From contig JAURVB010012674.1 of assembly GCA_033002965.1 (NCBI GenBank), forward strand, positions 62,001-126,000: 64,000 nucleotides of DNA, in the 5' to 3' direction. Positions 1 to 13,080 of this stretch are shown piece after piece (within the stretch, counting starts at the first letter, position 1; the number at the start of each line of letters is the position of its first letter). The notes under the pieces were generated by a model that was not told where the DNA came from, made no database searches, and saw only the letters and a list, made by a program, of their open reading frames with translations. The position numbers were made by a program, and so were the translations under genes. The stretch comes from Piper betle (Eukaryota; Streptophyta; Magnoliopsida; Piperales; Piperaceae).

Positions 1-411
1 AACTATCCCTTAAGTCTAAAGTTTCTCAATCCCGTGAGTCTTAAACCGTAAACTGCTTGACTAAGTACTCGAGTACAACTCAGCAGCGCTATCGCATCCA
101 AAACATTACATACCAAAGCAATTGAAAAACATTGCTAATTGTTAGAAGGATGCAGTTATGGCGTATATAATCGATCAAGCAGTCACATGGAATAGCAAAA
201 AAAATGTAAAAAGCACCTCCCTTATCCCCCAATAAAGTACCGATAAATTGCAACCACTACAATTCTTCTAAACCATGAAAATACACTTTGTTAAGCAGTG
301 ACCACCAAATTCACATCAGAGGCAACAACGAAAAGAAAGGAGGGGTTTGAGCGTATGGAACGAACAACAAGAATCTTAACAAAAGCATGTCAAGGGAGGT
401 TTTTTGCTTAC
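1..411 (-). other. Intron 1 (partial) of the LWD-like gene
   Basis: The exon at 412-1115 ends, read on the minus strand, at a canonical donor (CTAG|GTAAGC, intron starting at 411). The continuation expected for this WD40 family, beginning with Tyr-Met-Ala-Thr after the Pro-Arg, is not in 1-411 in any frame. The rest of the gene therefore lies beyond the left edge of the window. The stretch is AT-rich and no other feature is visible. Confidence 0.75.
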
Positions 412-1115
412 CTAGGGTTCTGCTTGTTCCAACCGAGGCGCACAAGGGAGGTATCGGGCTCGGAGCTTTCGTAGATGATGGTGGAGTGCTCCTTGTCGCG
501 GAGGTCGAACACCCGGACCGACCCATCGGCGGAGACGGAGGCGAAGACGCCGACGCCGCCCCAGGCGATGTCGTACACCTCCTTGTCATGGGCGATGAGC
601 TGGGTGTCGACCACCTCCTTCTCGATGTCCCAGATGGTGCAGGTGGTGTCGATGCTGGAGGTGCCGATCCGGCGGGGCTCGGTCTCGTTCCAGTCGAAGG
701 AGGTGAGGGGGCCGCAGAACTCGGAGTTCTTGTTGCCGTTGAGGAGGGACTTGAGGGAGGTCTTGGAGTCGGAGATGTGCCAGACGCGGAGGAAGTCGCT
801 GGAGGTGGCGAGGAGGTCGGGGCGGGCGGCGTCGCGGTCGGGGAGGAAGATGGCCTTGGTGGGCGGGTAGGGGTGCTCGAAAGAGAGGGCGGGGTCGGGG
901 CGGATGTCGCCGGTCGAGTCGTCCAGCTGCACGATCTCCACCCGGTTGGGGTACTGTTCCAGCAGCGAAGCGATGGCCAGCCGGTACTTCTTGTCCCGCC
1001 GCACCGACCAGTTCATGGCGTAGATGTGCCACGGCGCCTCGTACGTGTAAATCTCCGATCGCTTTTGCTTCTCGTCGGACCCCTCCGGCGCCGGCGGATC
1101 GCCGCTGCTGCCCAT
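412..1115 (-). CDS. LWD1: LWD1/AN11-type WD40-repeat protein, N-terminal exon (partial)
   Basis: This exon encodes the first 234 residues plus two bases of a codon, starting at the ATG at 1115-1113 ([13 protein letters not shown]). The segment [19 protein letters not shown] and the later [20 protein letters not shown] are near-invariant in the LIGHT-REGULATED WD1/2 and petunia AN11 family, close relatives of TTG1. Family members are seven-bladed propellers of about 340-350 residues that act as scaffolds: LWD1/2 are clock coactivators working with TCP factors, and AN11/TTG1 proteins form MYB-bHLH-WD40 complexes. About the first two thirds is present here. The exon is strongly GC-rich, as in monocot first exons, which produces long spurious open frames on the opposite strand. 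The choice of LWD over TTG1 rests on the conserved N-terminus; the exact orthologue (LWD1 or LWD2) cannot be told. Confidence 0.92.
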
Positions 1116-4100
1116 CTCGGCGTCGGTCGTCGGCCGGCGGGCGGAGGGTGTTTACGATTTCGTGCCCCCAATTCCAAACGCAAAAGCAGAAAAAAAGAGC
1201 GGGTGCGACCTACGGGCTTCACCTTGACTGGTTGGTTCATTCACCGCTTATCTCCAAGCTTAGGCCCCCCATTAGCAACTTAATAATTTAATAAAAACCA
1301 AAAATCTAATCAAACTAAATCAATTCGGTTTGGTTCTAACACAAGCTCCCTTTCGATTTTTAGTTGGGTCGAATAGAAACCAACGTGTACGGTGATATTT
1401 CGGTTTGGAGTAACTAAATTATCTTTAAAACTATTATCTTCTAAAATCATCACGAAGTTATGATATTTATACAATTAAATTTTATTTATATGGTATGATA
1501 TATACACATATATACAATTAAAATTATTCATCAAATGGTTATGTTCATTAAAGTAAATTCTTTTATAACTTATGGTAGAATTTGGTCATTTGGTTTAATT
1601 CATTTTTAAGGGTAATTTAGTTTAGGTTTAATGATGATATATGCCCGCCAAATAAAGTTAGGAGGTTCGGTGGTTAGAAATGCCCATTAATGATTTTGAA
1701 TTTTTAATGTCACACATCAAAAATTATAAATAAGTTTAAAGTGTATGCAATATCTAATTTTTTCATATAGCAAAACACTTTTATTCAATTATTAAATTAA
1801 TTTCACATGGACGGTATTCATTGACAAAACCAAATTTTTATAATATAAACACTTAGTTGTCAAGATATATTTTTGTAAACATTACTTTTAGTTGGTCCAT
1901 TGGTTAACCAAAGAGTACAACTCCCGAAAGATACCACTTTTTATTTAGTAAAAATAGTAAAATATATTTTCACAGTAGTAAAATATAACTAAAGACGTCT
2001 TTATTCAACATTATCAATTACAACGTTTTTGGTTCGAAGTACAGTTCATGGTTTCTAGGGTTATCCTGAGAGTGTTGCTTATGGCTATTTTAACGAAAGT
2101 AGTTGTGCTGACGAGTTTGTTTTTAAAGCCAGAAAGTAAAATTTTATACCTAGCCAAACTCGAACTTCCTTTCTATTGATTTGATTTGGTTTGATTTATT
2201 CAAAATCGAAATTATTAAAAGGGAAAATATCATAAATATTTATCTTTTAAAACCTGCTACACTTGAGGGTGTTAATCAAACAAGTCGAATCGAGTTCAAC
2301 TATATTTACGTTCGACTTATTTATTTCAAGTTCGAATCGAGTTCAAAGAAATTCAAGTTGGATCAAATTTTAATCAAATACATGAAAACTAATTATAATT
2401 TGAAATAAAATTAATGATGAAAGCTTAAATAGCTATATTTTGATTCAATTATATACTAAATAATTTATTTAAAAATAAATTATTATATTATCATATAAAA
2501 ATATTATATAAATTATCATATTGTACAAGTATTTAAAAATTGTGTTTTTGATCTTATACACCTCTCTCCTTGGGAAGGGGATGACGATGATGATTTATCG
2601 TTACGCTTCCCGTGGTTTAACAACCAGAAGAAATCTCTTAACTCGAGCGGCCAACGCCTTTGATTGGTTAAACCACTTAACACTAGTATTGAGTTAATCT
2701 TTTATTAATGAGATTTGATCTCGACAAAATTAAATTTTGTCACCGTGTGTATTTCATTACAAATATAAATAATGGCAGAACTTGTGAAATTATATTTGGC
2801 AGTATTAAAGGGTATTTTAAAATCAATTAAATAACATTGAACACTAACAAAAAATAATAGTGGAGAATGAACCAAATAATATACGTGCATCTACTTGGAT
2901 GGATAATGTCGTGAATGATTACAATCTCTTTTTCGAAAATCGATAACTTACCGCAAAGTCGAAGACGATGGCAGGTGAAAGGAACGAGGAAGAAGAGAGT
3001 GTTTGAATTATAGTTTCAAAATTATTTATCATTAAATGATTATACATTTACCAAGTTTGGAGGCAGTCACTTAACACCTGCCACCAGGGTAAGATTTCTA
3101 ATAACTCTTAACCTGTATTCCATACGATAAATTAATGTGAAGTAAAAAAATATCTAATCATCAATCTAAGTAAATAAATATAGAGTTCAAACTGGAAATT
3201 AATACTGTTTATATGTACATATGGTTTTACACGCATAAAGAGGAAAAAAAAGGGAAAAGTATTAAAAAAATACAACAAATAAAAAGAATAAATGAAATTA
3301 TTATAGTTTATTTCTTATAATATTAAGTTTTATCTCTAAAATTGGAATCTATTTGTAAATCAAATGACAATTATTTATTAAATTAGAGTCACAATTATCT
3401 ATTAAATTATAGTCTATATCTACTAATTATCTATTATATTAGAGTCTATATCTTACTATTAAATGTATATGGCAAGACATCTTACTTAATTTATTTCAAG
3501 TGGCGTGGCTATTTTATAGAAGGGCTATAAAAGCTCATCTTTTGCCATAATATAAAACTATATATGATTATATTTTTTTGAATAACATATATATTCAATG
3601 AAAGTTGTCAAATTTGTTAAATCACGCGATTAATCTCAAAGGGACAACCTGGATTGTGATGGTTCATACAAATTTTGTCCACCTAAAATTTTAAATCTAG
3701 TATTGGTATCATGCAAGATATATAAGAACCAATACTGTGTATATTTCATGTAATTTGGTTCAAATAAATTTTAACATTTTAAATAAAATATTTAATTAAA
3801 CATTAAAAATAATTTTCCTTAATCAATATTTAATTAAATATCCATTAAAATCCCGTAATTTTTTTAGAAAAAACAATTTTCAGAAAATATGAATTAAATT
3901 ACTATACCCATTGCCACAATGTTCTCCAATACCACCTACTGTCTTTTACCCTCCAATCTTGATCAGTGAACAATTATTGATTAGTCACGTTCTAATAGAT
4001 AAAAAAAGATCTCACTAAGTAAATAAGAATTTTAAATTTTAAATTTTATCAGAAAAACAAAAAATCTTATTCGCCAAAAACTGAACGTACAGAAAATGAA

Positions 4101-4487
4101 TGCCAAAGTAGAGAATCGTACCCCTATTAAGATTTGACCATGAAGAGGTAATCAAGTCTTAGATCATGTCTGGTTGACCTAGCCGTTGCAGAAAGCCTGA
4201 AACTTGGAAGTTGATGTGTTTGATTTGCCGTATATGAAGCTGCAAGGACATTTTACAGACTAATAGCTGCAATCACCGCCAAAAATTACAGCACCAGCAA
4301 TAATATGAGCCAGACCAACCGTCCAGTTCGCACCGTATAACTTTCTGGAAACAACTGCTTCCGGAATCGTCGAGTACAACATATACTAGCAATCATGGTT
4401 TAAGACAGCCCAGTTCTCTGGGTATTCAAAAATGTTTGTTCTAGGAATAATATGAGAACAAGAAGAGAACAAAATAGTAATATACAC
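1116..4487. other. AT-rich intergenic region
   Basis: This region holds the LWD 5' leader and promoter (about 1116-1300) and the PP2C 3' end (up to 4487). Between them is AT-rich sequence without a convincing gene. At 1290-1400 and 2262-2345 there are short stretches rich in the motifs TTCGGTTTGGTT and TCGAATCGAGTTC, typical of degraded hAT-type MITEs in plants, but I could not find matching ends or target duplications. Confidence 0.5.
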
Positions 4488-6614
4488 CTACAACGTTGTC
4501 GATGCAGTTGAAGTGCGCTGCTTAGTTCCAAGGATGATCACAATTACTGTAACATCATCGTGATATTTTCTCCTCCTTCCAACTGGGATCTGCATCAGCT
4601 CCTCCGCACTGAAACCTACAATATTTCATGTGGCAAACAAATCAGAATTCATATTAACAAAATATTTTAGGCCGCAAAGCAAGAGATGGAGTATATTATA
4701 TGTGGAACAAGCCATTGCATACGAGACGGAATGGATCCCTGCTTGTCAAAGTTAGTGTACAAAAAATGTGTACTGAACATCGTAAGAAATAAGATGATGG
4801 GTTTAACGTGTAATGGCCCGGGTATTATGCCTAGCTTGAAGGCCACTATTAGCAAATATTTCTAACCACATACAAGTGTCAGTATGAAAAAAGCGACAAT
4901 AAAACTCAACGTACAGGCATTTGGTTCACACCATGCCACAAGAGAAACCGGCATTTAACTTAGATTAAATGCACATAGAAACTTTGAAACAAAAAATATC
5001 CATGATAAAAAATAAAATTCCCGTCAGCATACCTGCCTGATTAGCAGCTTTTAGTACAAGCTGCTCGATCAAATGCTTGGCCGGATCACCAAATGGGTTA
5101 CTCTCTATAAATGAATGAACAAGACCAACAACTTCATCATTGGTGAAAAAATCGAACAATCCATCACTCCCCAATACAACAAACAAATCAGTCTCAGAGA
5201 CTCTATGGTACATGGAGAATGGATGAGTATAAACATAGGGCGGACTAGACAAGTTTCGAACTCGAAGAATACCCATCAGTGCATCATTTAGGTTACGCTG
5301 CAGGGAGGAGGACATTTATAAGAATTGTATCAGGAAAAAATTGGCTTATCTAAATTCCACAAGTACCAAAAAAGCTAACTTTACCTTTTTCAGGTAACCA
5401 ACCCCAAATGCACGGGTCACTTTGAGCTTCCCTTTTACTCTTCCATTAACAATAGCTGCAGGGTCATCAGGATGATCAGCCAAAATCTTCAAGCATTCTG
5501 ACTCATTATCAACCGTATGAGTTTCCGTCAGCTGGAAAGCTTTTAACACATTCTCCTCTAGTGAATCACTTGTAGCAAGTACTGCTCTACTGTCACCCAA
5601 ATTTAGGACGTATAAATCATTTCCATGAAGGAGAACAATCAGGACACATGAACCAACAGACACTAAATCAGGGCGGTCTTCCATTTCTTGTTCAACCATA
5701 TGCAAAAAATCATTCTCTGCTTGGGCCAAAGCACGGCCAAGGCAATCAAGGACACCCTTTCTAAATGATTCAGATGGAAAGAGTCCATCTACACCAGGTG
5801 GAAGAAGAAACTCATTTCTTTCTTTATCTGTGGTTATTAAATGATCAGTCAAAGATGAACTTTTTCTAGATGCCTGACAATTTTCTCGCTGTGAATTTGA
5901 CTCCAGCATATGCATATAAAATCCAATATTTTCATACAGGGTTACAGCAAGAAAATCTGCAGCATCTCTTCCATTAAATCCATCATACACGCCACAGTAA
6001 AGCCACCCACTTTCTTCAGAACAAACAGCTTGTACCCTGTCTTCACCAGCAGCACCTCCAGCAATCTGAACATCCATGGCACTAAGAAAACTTGATGACT
6101 CGATCCTTGTAGGAGCGCTCATAGGCAACATTATTTTTCCATTTTCAACAAGACCATGATCAGATGTTGCACCCAATGTAGACATGCTACTCTGAGAAGA
6201 TGATAATAGCGAATCCAATCTGGAAAGAGATGGTGACGAAGACATTTGTCGGAACAGTTTAGGCGAGTCAAGTTCAGGGAGAATTTCTTCTCCAATAAGA
6301 CCATTACAAATATTTGTGTTGGCCAAGGTTGCATTAGCCCCAAGAGCAGCACCTGATAAACATGAAAACGAGCCACTCCTTGCCCTCAAGATGGAGTTCT
6401 CCATCTGAGTCCCCTGTGTTGAGACAATAGTATCACTAGCCGTGAATAAGCAAGCCTGGCTAGGGAAACAATGGTAACCAAAGCTAACACTTAGCTCGGC
6501 TGCAGGTTGAGAGGTATCTTCTGACATTTCATTTACATCTGAAAACATGTTTTGCATGGCTATCACTTCTTGATTGACGCTTGGTCGTTCTTGAAGTGAA
6601 ATTGCAGAACCCAT
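4488..6614 (-). CDS. POLTERGEIST-like protein phosphatase 2C
   Basis: Three coding exons (6614-5385, 5297-5033, 4615-4488) give 540 residues with all junction phases consistent. The Mg/Mn-dependent Ser/Thr phosphatase core is complete: GEDRVQ (190-195), VYDGFNG with metal-binding Asp211 and Gly212, GSCVLIVLL (321 on), GDSRAVL (340-346), GSDGLFDFF with Asp455, and HDDVTVIVI with Asp518/519. The N-terminus MGSAIS fits an N-myristoylation signal (Gly2, Ser6), as in the POL/PLL clade, whose members act at the plasma membrane in stem-cell and receptor-kinase signalling. Residues 30-180 are Ser-rich and probably disordered, and a low-complexity insert lies between catalytic motifs at 240-280. The ATG at 6614 follows an in-frame TGA 24 bases upstream. 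The class is sure; the exact POL/PLL member is not. Confidence 0.9.
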
Positions 6615-7081
6615 ACTAGATAGAAAGACAAAGCTTCAAGCATTTAGAGGCGGATAAGTGACAAACCTGCATCAAACAATTTCAGAAGGTTGCTTGCTAT
6701 ATCAACAGCATGAAATTTACCAAAAATTCATATATCTAACTGATTAGCCCGGAACCATGAAAGAAGCATATAGGATCTGACTAGCTACAGAAAGTGTGAT
6801 GAGTCTATCCAGCTGGCGCTTTTAACAACAGAGATAACAATTCATACAACAGTCTTTTTACAAGTTCAGGGGAAATTTTGTAGTCTTAAAGTTCAATGAG
6901 GGGTGTTTTTAATCACACTTCTCCTCAAGTTGAGATCAATAATAGCAACTCGTAAATGATGTACAACTGCATAGCAAAAAAAGTGTATTATAGGAAAATC
7001 TAACAGTTTCTGGAAAAGTCATTGTATTTTCATGCTATCTGGATCAGTTACTCCGGATAAATAAGAAAATTCTTGACTCAC

Positions 7082-7177
7082 CTGCCACGGAAATGGCAGT
7101 TTCCTCCTCAACAACTGAACTCGTGAATATGACAATTTGACAGCAGTTTGGAATCTTTGTGAAATATATGCTCCCCC
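7082..7177 (-). other. Probable 5'-leader exon of the PP2C gene
   Basis: On the minus strand this 96-base block is bounded by a good acceptor (TTTGTGCAG|GGGGG) and an excellent donor (GGCAG|GTGAGT). A matching acceptor (GATGCAG|GTTTG) lies at about 6667, upstream of the PP2C start. Joining them runs into an in-frame stop before the ATG at 6614, so it would be untranslated leader. Further leader sequence may begin near 8,300. Transcript data would settle this. Confidence 0.45.
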
Positions 7178-10003
7178 CTGCACAAATAAAGCAACGGAAG
7201 TTAAAAGCCGCATGTACAAAGAATTGGCTAGGAATTGTTACACAAGACTTTAAATTATCTTATGAATAAACTGAGTACCAAAGTGCCCATTCTTTAAAGA
7301 GCAAATCTTCGAGGTATATTTGAGAACCCTTCCAGTTGACGCATTGCTTTGATCCAATGCTCTAACAAACCCAATGATATGGCAAACAATAGAAATTATG
7401 TTATAAACTCAAACAGCAGCTGCAAATTGTAATTGTTGTAATACAAAAATGTCAATCGAGCCGGATTAATTATAAAGAAATTAACTGAGGGCAACAAAAA
7501 CCACAATAGCAGTATAAGCCATCATTGGATAAACATTGGAAAGTCTAATAGATACTTCAAAATATAGGAAATGCATGCCAATTAGCATAGAACACAATCC
7601 GAATGCTCTACATGAAACCTTAAATCTTTCAGGAAAAAGAACCTCCGCTATATTAAATAGCAGCCGCAAGTTCACCACCTGGGTACACTTACAATAAGCA
7701 TCAGAAGCTCATACATGAACTATTACAAATCAGTATAATATTCTTAAACAATCAACACTCTGCGATTGCGCCCATACGTTAACACAAATAAAAGAACGCC
7801 AGCCACATTTTTTTCACCAAAAGAAAAAGAAAAAGCTAGACCAAATTGCCTTACATCAAATTAAACAAAAATCAAAGATTTGCAAATAATATTCCTACCT
7901 CAAAATATTCACCTTACCCAACAGAAATACCATAAAAAATGGAAGGAAAAAAATGCTTTACACCACTAATCACTCATTCTTCTCTGTTCTAAACTTAACC
8001 AATCCTAACACCGATACCATGCTAAAATAACCTCAACAGCACAGGTAACTTTGACGGTCTCATTCAACCAATTCATCAATTGGAAAAACAAAAAACACAT
8101 CAAAACCAACAAAAAAAGAACATCAAAATAACCGAACTTTCAACAAGAAAAAAATTATCCAACCACTCAAAAAACAGAAAGTCGCCATATTCTTCCAAAA
8201 AGGACAGGCCATAACTGGAACAAACGAAACAACCGAAGAGCTGAAGTAGGATAGCCGGGGCGTGCTCTGGAGTCACCAGAGAAGAAGAAGGTCGTAGCTG
8301 TGAGCAGTGAAAAAAGGCGCCGTCGCCGTTGACTGCCATCTACCAGCCTTCCATTCTTCTGTCCTTCCCTCGAAGTTGACAAACAATTTTATTCACTTTT
8401 TTGTAAAATGTAAAGTGGGGCCCGCAGATGGTGGGGGGGGGGGACCGAGACCGGCGATTTGTAGGGCGACCCGACGGACCGGTGCATGCGGACGCGGGTC
8501 TTCCACACGTTCAGTGGGTCCCACGATTGACGTACGTGGGACCCTAGATAGAGTGTCCTTATGCATGGGCCCTGACATAAAGTGCCCTCGTGCATGGGCT
8601 TTTTAAATACATGTAAAACTTGGTATTAGTAACCGAATAAGCTCTATTTAAAAAGGTTTTAAAAGTCCCAAATCTTAGATTAGACTTATCCACTCTTATA
8701 CGGCTTGTTTTAAATTGGCTCATTAACATAATAGAATAAATATGTGCATTCAAAATAACTTAGTATATTTTTGAGGAAAATTTTCGGTAAAAACTTAGAC
8801 AAACCCTATATATTTATGCTGTGTTTACTCGTTTTTTATTATAATTAATTCAAGGAGAACTTTGAAAATATCTTGTACGTTATTTTGTGAATTATACGTT
8901 TTAACCGTTTTATTGATATTCGATGGAATAAAGTCTAATTTATTGCTTTCAACGTGATTAAATTCATATAGTCGATCAACCACAATTACAAGAACAAAGG
9001 TAAGATGGGTGGGTTCCATATTGATGATCTTTTGTTTTGAATTTAGGGATTGTCATTGATTCGAGTGAACATTGTCGTCTTGTTATAATTGTGATGTAGA
9101 GTGACTGACAATGATACATCTTTGTCTCTTGGGACCTCCAAAACTTCCTTGTGGTCAGCATGCGAGAATTAAGAATGGTGATTTTTGAACGTACAACTAG
9201 GAATGATGCAAAGACTATGACCACTTGGAGGCTGTCCACATCTACTATCCAAGTTGGGATAACTGCAACAAGTCAACGTAGAGATAAAGAGGGCTTCAGA
9301 AATTGCTTGGCTTCCGATCCTGTGGACCAGAATTCACTCAACTGTCTGATAAGACAAAACCGAGGCATCAAATTGATGTAAATTGTGATCCTGGTAACTT
9401 CTCCACGGCCTTGTTTAATTTCGAATATTGGGGCAAGTATTATCTTCATGTTTATATGTATAGATATATGTATATAAGTGGTCTTAATAGGCTGAAAGCT
9501 GTATGTTAATTTTGATTTTAAAAGCTGCATGGAATAAGAAAGAAATTATCTGGAATATATTAAAATTAATTGAATGATGAAAACAGGGACAGCTAAGGTG
9601 CAGAAATATTGCAAGGAAGAAGTTGCTGCGCATGTCTGCATCAATCAAAAGTGTGGTGGGGCAGATCCATGCGAGAACAAACTGGGCATGCATAAGCAGG
9701 TAATTTGGAACGGCGACTTAGGTCTTCTTGCACGCAGAACCTTATTCTTTCTACCATGCTCAATGTGCTGTACTGCTTTTACCAGCTCCAAAAGAAAAAT
9801 ATGCAGTACTGCTTCATGTCTTCGCGCCCGACCCACGTCCCTTCGTGATCATGTTCACCAATGTTAGCTGTTATATATCATCTTTTTCTCATGTGGGTGC
9901 TAGATATCTATCGACGGACAAGTGTGGTAATTTGGTACAAAAACAATAATCAACAATGGAATATATAATGGAAGCCCACATGATTTCAACTTATGCTTTA
10001 AAG

Positions 10004-10005
<2 letters not shown>

Positions 10006-10039
<34 letters not shown>
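10006..10039. repeat. (TA)n microsatellite
   Basis: A pure TA dinucleotide tract of roughly 17 units. A second tract lies about 340 bases further on, so the pair could border an inserted segment like those near 28 and 34 kb, but the interior shows no matching inverted repeats. Confidence 0.9.
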
Positions 10040-10042
<3 letters not shown>

Positions 10043-10376
10043 TCTTCAAAAATAATTAATCAAATTAAAAATTTTTACATTTTATTCTCACTAATATATT
10101 ATATCTCATCTAATTAAATATTGAGCATGAGAGTAATTTAATATATTGGAGATCTTACATTTAATTCATTTTAAGAAAACTTTGCCTCCAATTTTTTTTA
10201 TACCTCATGAGGCTATATATTTGAATCTATAATAACAATGACTTGAGTTCCATCTTTTAACGTTTTGAGTAGTTACGTCCTATTTGTGTCGATTCTTCAT
10301 TTTAATTAATTATAAATTAATATCTAAAAATTTATCAGTTCAATTCGATTCAATTTACAAAATGAAACGAGGTGTG

Positions 10377-10379
<3 letters not shown>

Positions 10380-10426
<47 letters not shown>
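10380..10426. repeat. (TA)n microsatellite
   Basis: A pure TA dinucleotide tract of about 23 units, the longest TA tract in this part of the window. It lies within AT-rich spacer and has no visible relation to a gene. Confidence 0.9.
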
Positions 10427-10430
<4 letters not shown>

Positions 10431-11888
10431 CTATGGGATCTTCACAACCAACGTCCCAATCAGTTTTAACCTTAATTATGGTGCTTAATCTCTTGTTACA
10501 GCTTACATTAAGTTCCACGTACTGTGATCTCAGTGGTAATTATATATATACCAAGTGAATGACAACATAAAATTATGATGCTAAGTGATCAGGTTAATTG
10601 TGCTCAGGCCGATAGACTTAGAGATGGGTGGTGGCGTATACATATCCGGTTATATATATTGATCATTGGAGGGGTTTGTTCATCTCCCCATTTAATTGTT
10701 CATGATAAGCTCAAGTAGCAATCAGTGACGTAGTGATTAGATGGTGCTTAAATGGTGGACCTTCTTCTTAAATTATAAAGCCAACGTCATTGAGGCGTAT
10801 GCAGTCGAGATACATACATATTCTTGTCATTTATAATTAATGTCAAAGTAAGAAAAAACACTAATATCTGAAGCATACGTCTCTCGCATATTTTACGAAC
10901 TAAGACGAAAAAGAAAGAAAGAAAAAAATGAACTAGCCGCTTCTAATTTGGTTTCAACATATACAAAAAAAGGATCAGAATTTATTACAGGAACAAGGAA
11001 GGAGGTAGGACTGAAGGACAGCATGAAAACAATAAAAGAATCGCTCCAGCTTTTTGCTCGGCCTTTGTGCTTATTATAGTCAGGCAAATTGTGACTATGG
11101 GCTTATTCCTGATACGAATGTTAATTTTAATTTCTATTTACATTTTTTTTGGAAAACTAACTCTTGAATGTCATTCACAATTAACATTTTGCTGGGAAAC
11201 AATTTTTGTTCATCTTCAACCAATCTCCTTCCAAAGTTGAAAAATTATTTGATTCAATAAACTCTACTTCATTGATTCTCGAACCAAATATTTCATGATT
11301 GACCCCTCGTTGACTAATTTTCTAATAGGCTTATCGAGTTTTCCTAAATTAAGTAAACAAATTAAAGATAAAATCATATATTCATCATTTTTAAACATAA
11401 AAAGTAAACAATATCAACTGATTTAATACTTTTTGTTTGTTGGATTAAAAAATTGATATAGATAACTTTAAGTCTATTTGAGTCAGACTTCATTCCATAA
11501 TGTACCAAGTCACTCTTAAACTCTGTTGTACCGGCATAGTTAATACAACTCAATTCTCATAATATTCTACAATAAATATCTATAGATCCAAGACTATGTA
11601 TATTTTAATAGAACCCCATATTTATTAGCTACAAATTCATATAACTTATATAATCTACAACTTTTATTTATAACATTTTAGTTGTCTCATTGTTCAAAAT
11701 TTGCATAGATTAATAAAATAATAAGTAATTAGGTTATTTATTGATTTTCAAATTAATTTAACTTTTTAACCATTTCACCTTATAATAAAAATTATTTTAA
11801 AAATATTTTTAAACTAGTACATTTTTAAAAAATTTAAAAGCACGTCATAAAATGTTAAAATTTATCAACCTTCCTACTTATGCACTCT

Positions 11889-12408
11889 ACTATATATATA
11901 TATATACTAGCCGCTGACCAGGGCGACGTGCAATTAAAAGATTTGAAATAAATCTTAATTATAATAAAAATCAAAATACATTATAACTATAATAGAAAAA
12001 TATTAAAGAATTCAGAACAAATCATAATTATAATAGAAAAGTGATAATTTCACTAATAGAAAATAAAAGGGCAATATTACAAAATAATTAATTAACACAT
12101 GACCAAACAAATCTTCGTTACAATAACAAAGTACGAAACAAGTCAAAATAAATCCTAATTAGAACATACAAATAAATTTTTCACTAATAGAAAATAAAGA
12201 GTAATTTTGTAAAATAATTAGATGATACATGACAATGCACAACCCTAATTACAATATGATATTATTCAAGGATTCAAAACAAATTCATAATTATAATAAA
12301 AAGTTAATTTTTATTAATAAAAAATAAAAAATAATACAGTAAAATAATTCAAGGAAAATATTGTAAAATAATTAGATAACACGTGGCAACATCACATTAA
12401 AAATTCTC

Positions 12409-12442
<34 letters not shown>
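11889..12442. mobile_element. TA-bordered block with degenerate ~120-140 bp internal repeats
   Basis: The block is bordered by (TA)n tracts at 11889-11906 and 12415-12441. Inside, a unit containing ATAATTATAATAGAAAA, then TCACTAATAGAAAATAAA, then AAAATAATTAGATAACAC followed by an NNGTGGC- or ATGAC-like end recurs about three times (around 12020-12110, 12170-12235, 12280-12390) with heavy divergence. The start, ACTAGCCGCTGACC next to a TA tract, resembles ends of plant non-autonomous elements such as Helitron- or Micron-like copies. I cannot see a diagnostic 3' hairpin with CTRR, so the class is open. Confidence 0.4.
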
Positions 12443-12446
<4 letters not shown>

Positions 12447-12873
12447 TAATTATTTATTGTGGGCAAGGGATTTGGCGTAGCACTTGCTACATTATACTCT
12501 TTGTAGTATTAATTTGATTAATTTAATTTTTTTAATTGAGATTACTTAAAAATTTAACTATAATAATTAAGTTAATCGCATTCAATTAAAAAGATTTTAA
12601 TTAATTATGCAAATGTTACTGTGAATTTATTGTACAGCTTGGCATACAAAAAATCTATAACAAGTCCATGGCCTATACTACGACCCACTAAAAAGATTTA
12701 AATTAGAGGTATAACTCATATGAGTGATACCAGGTATGTACAGACCACCAAAGATTTTCCCATTCTGAAATTATCATATTTATTTTTTTAAAATAATATA
12801 AACAGATTTATTTTTAAAAATAAAAAAATAAAATCGAGCTGAATGGAGTATGGACATCCATCCAAAGTCGACA

Positions 12874-13004
12874 TGGGCTTGAGAAGGCAAGGCCCAAATA
12901 AAAATCCGCACCGATGAATAAAAAACGGCCCATCATCAATCATCACATTTACGACGTAGAGAGAGAGAGGCCCAGCAACATAAATTTGAAGAGAATTAGG
13001 GTTT
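12874..13004 (+). promoter_or_regulatory. eL21 promoter: site II motifs and telo-box
   Basis: Upstream of the ribosomal protein gene there are several site II-type motifs (TGGGCT at 12874, GGCCCA at 12891, 12927 and 12969), then a telo-box TAGGGTTT at 12997-13004, 77 bases before the ATG. This pairing is well known in promoters of plant ribosomal protein genes, where TCP factors bind site II elements and drive expression in dividing cells. The motifs are seen directly; their function here is inferred. Confidence 0.7.
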
Positions 13005-13080
13005 TGATGTTCGTCATCTATCGCGGCGTCGTCGTCTCCACCGAGCCGAAGCAGAGCAGCCACCACCGAAGGAGGAGAAG

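Larger units (their letters stand above)
8384..12870. other. Intergenic repeat-rich region
   Basis: I see no gene here. Contents are a GC-rich patch at about 8415-8560, including a run of G at 8433-8443 and an imperfect palindrome around GGGTCCCACG at 8517-8545; (TA)n tracts at about 10006-10039 and 10380-10426; and a TA-bordered repeat-containing block at 11889-12442. Open frames are short and show no recognisable protein similarity. Confidence 0.5.

Noticed and set aside
387..1283. 298-codon plus-strand frame and other long frames across the LWD exon
   Set aside because: They are antisense shadows of a GC-rich WD40 exon with low-complexity Gly/Val content and no family similarity.
8415..8560. 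GC-rich patch with a palindrome as a possible hairpin RNA
   Set aside because: Arms are only about 10 bases and imperfect, much shorter than a microRNA precursor stem.
11889..12442. Assignment as a Helitron
   Set aside because: The left end is suggestive, but I could not find the terminal hairpin followed by CTRR.
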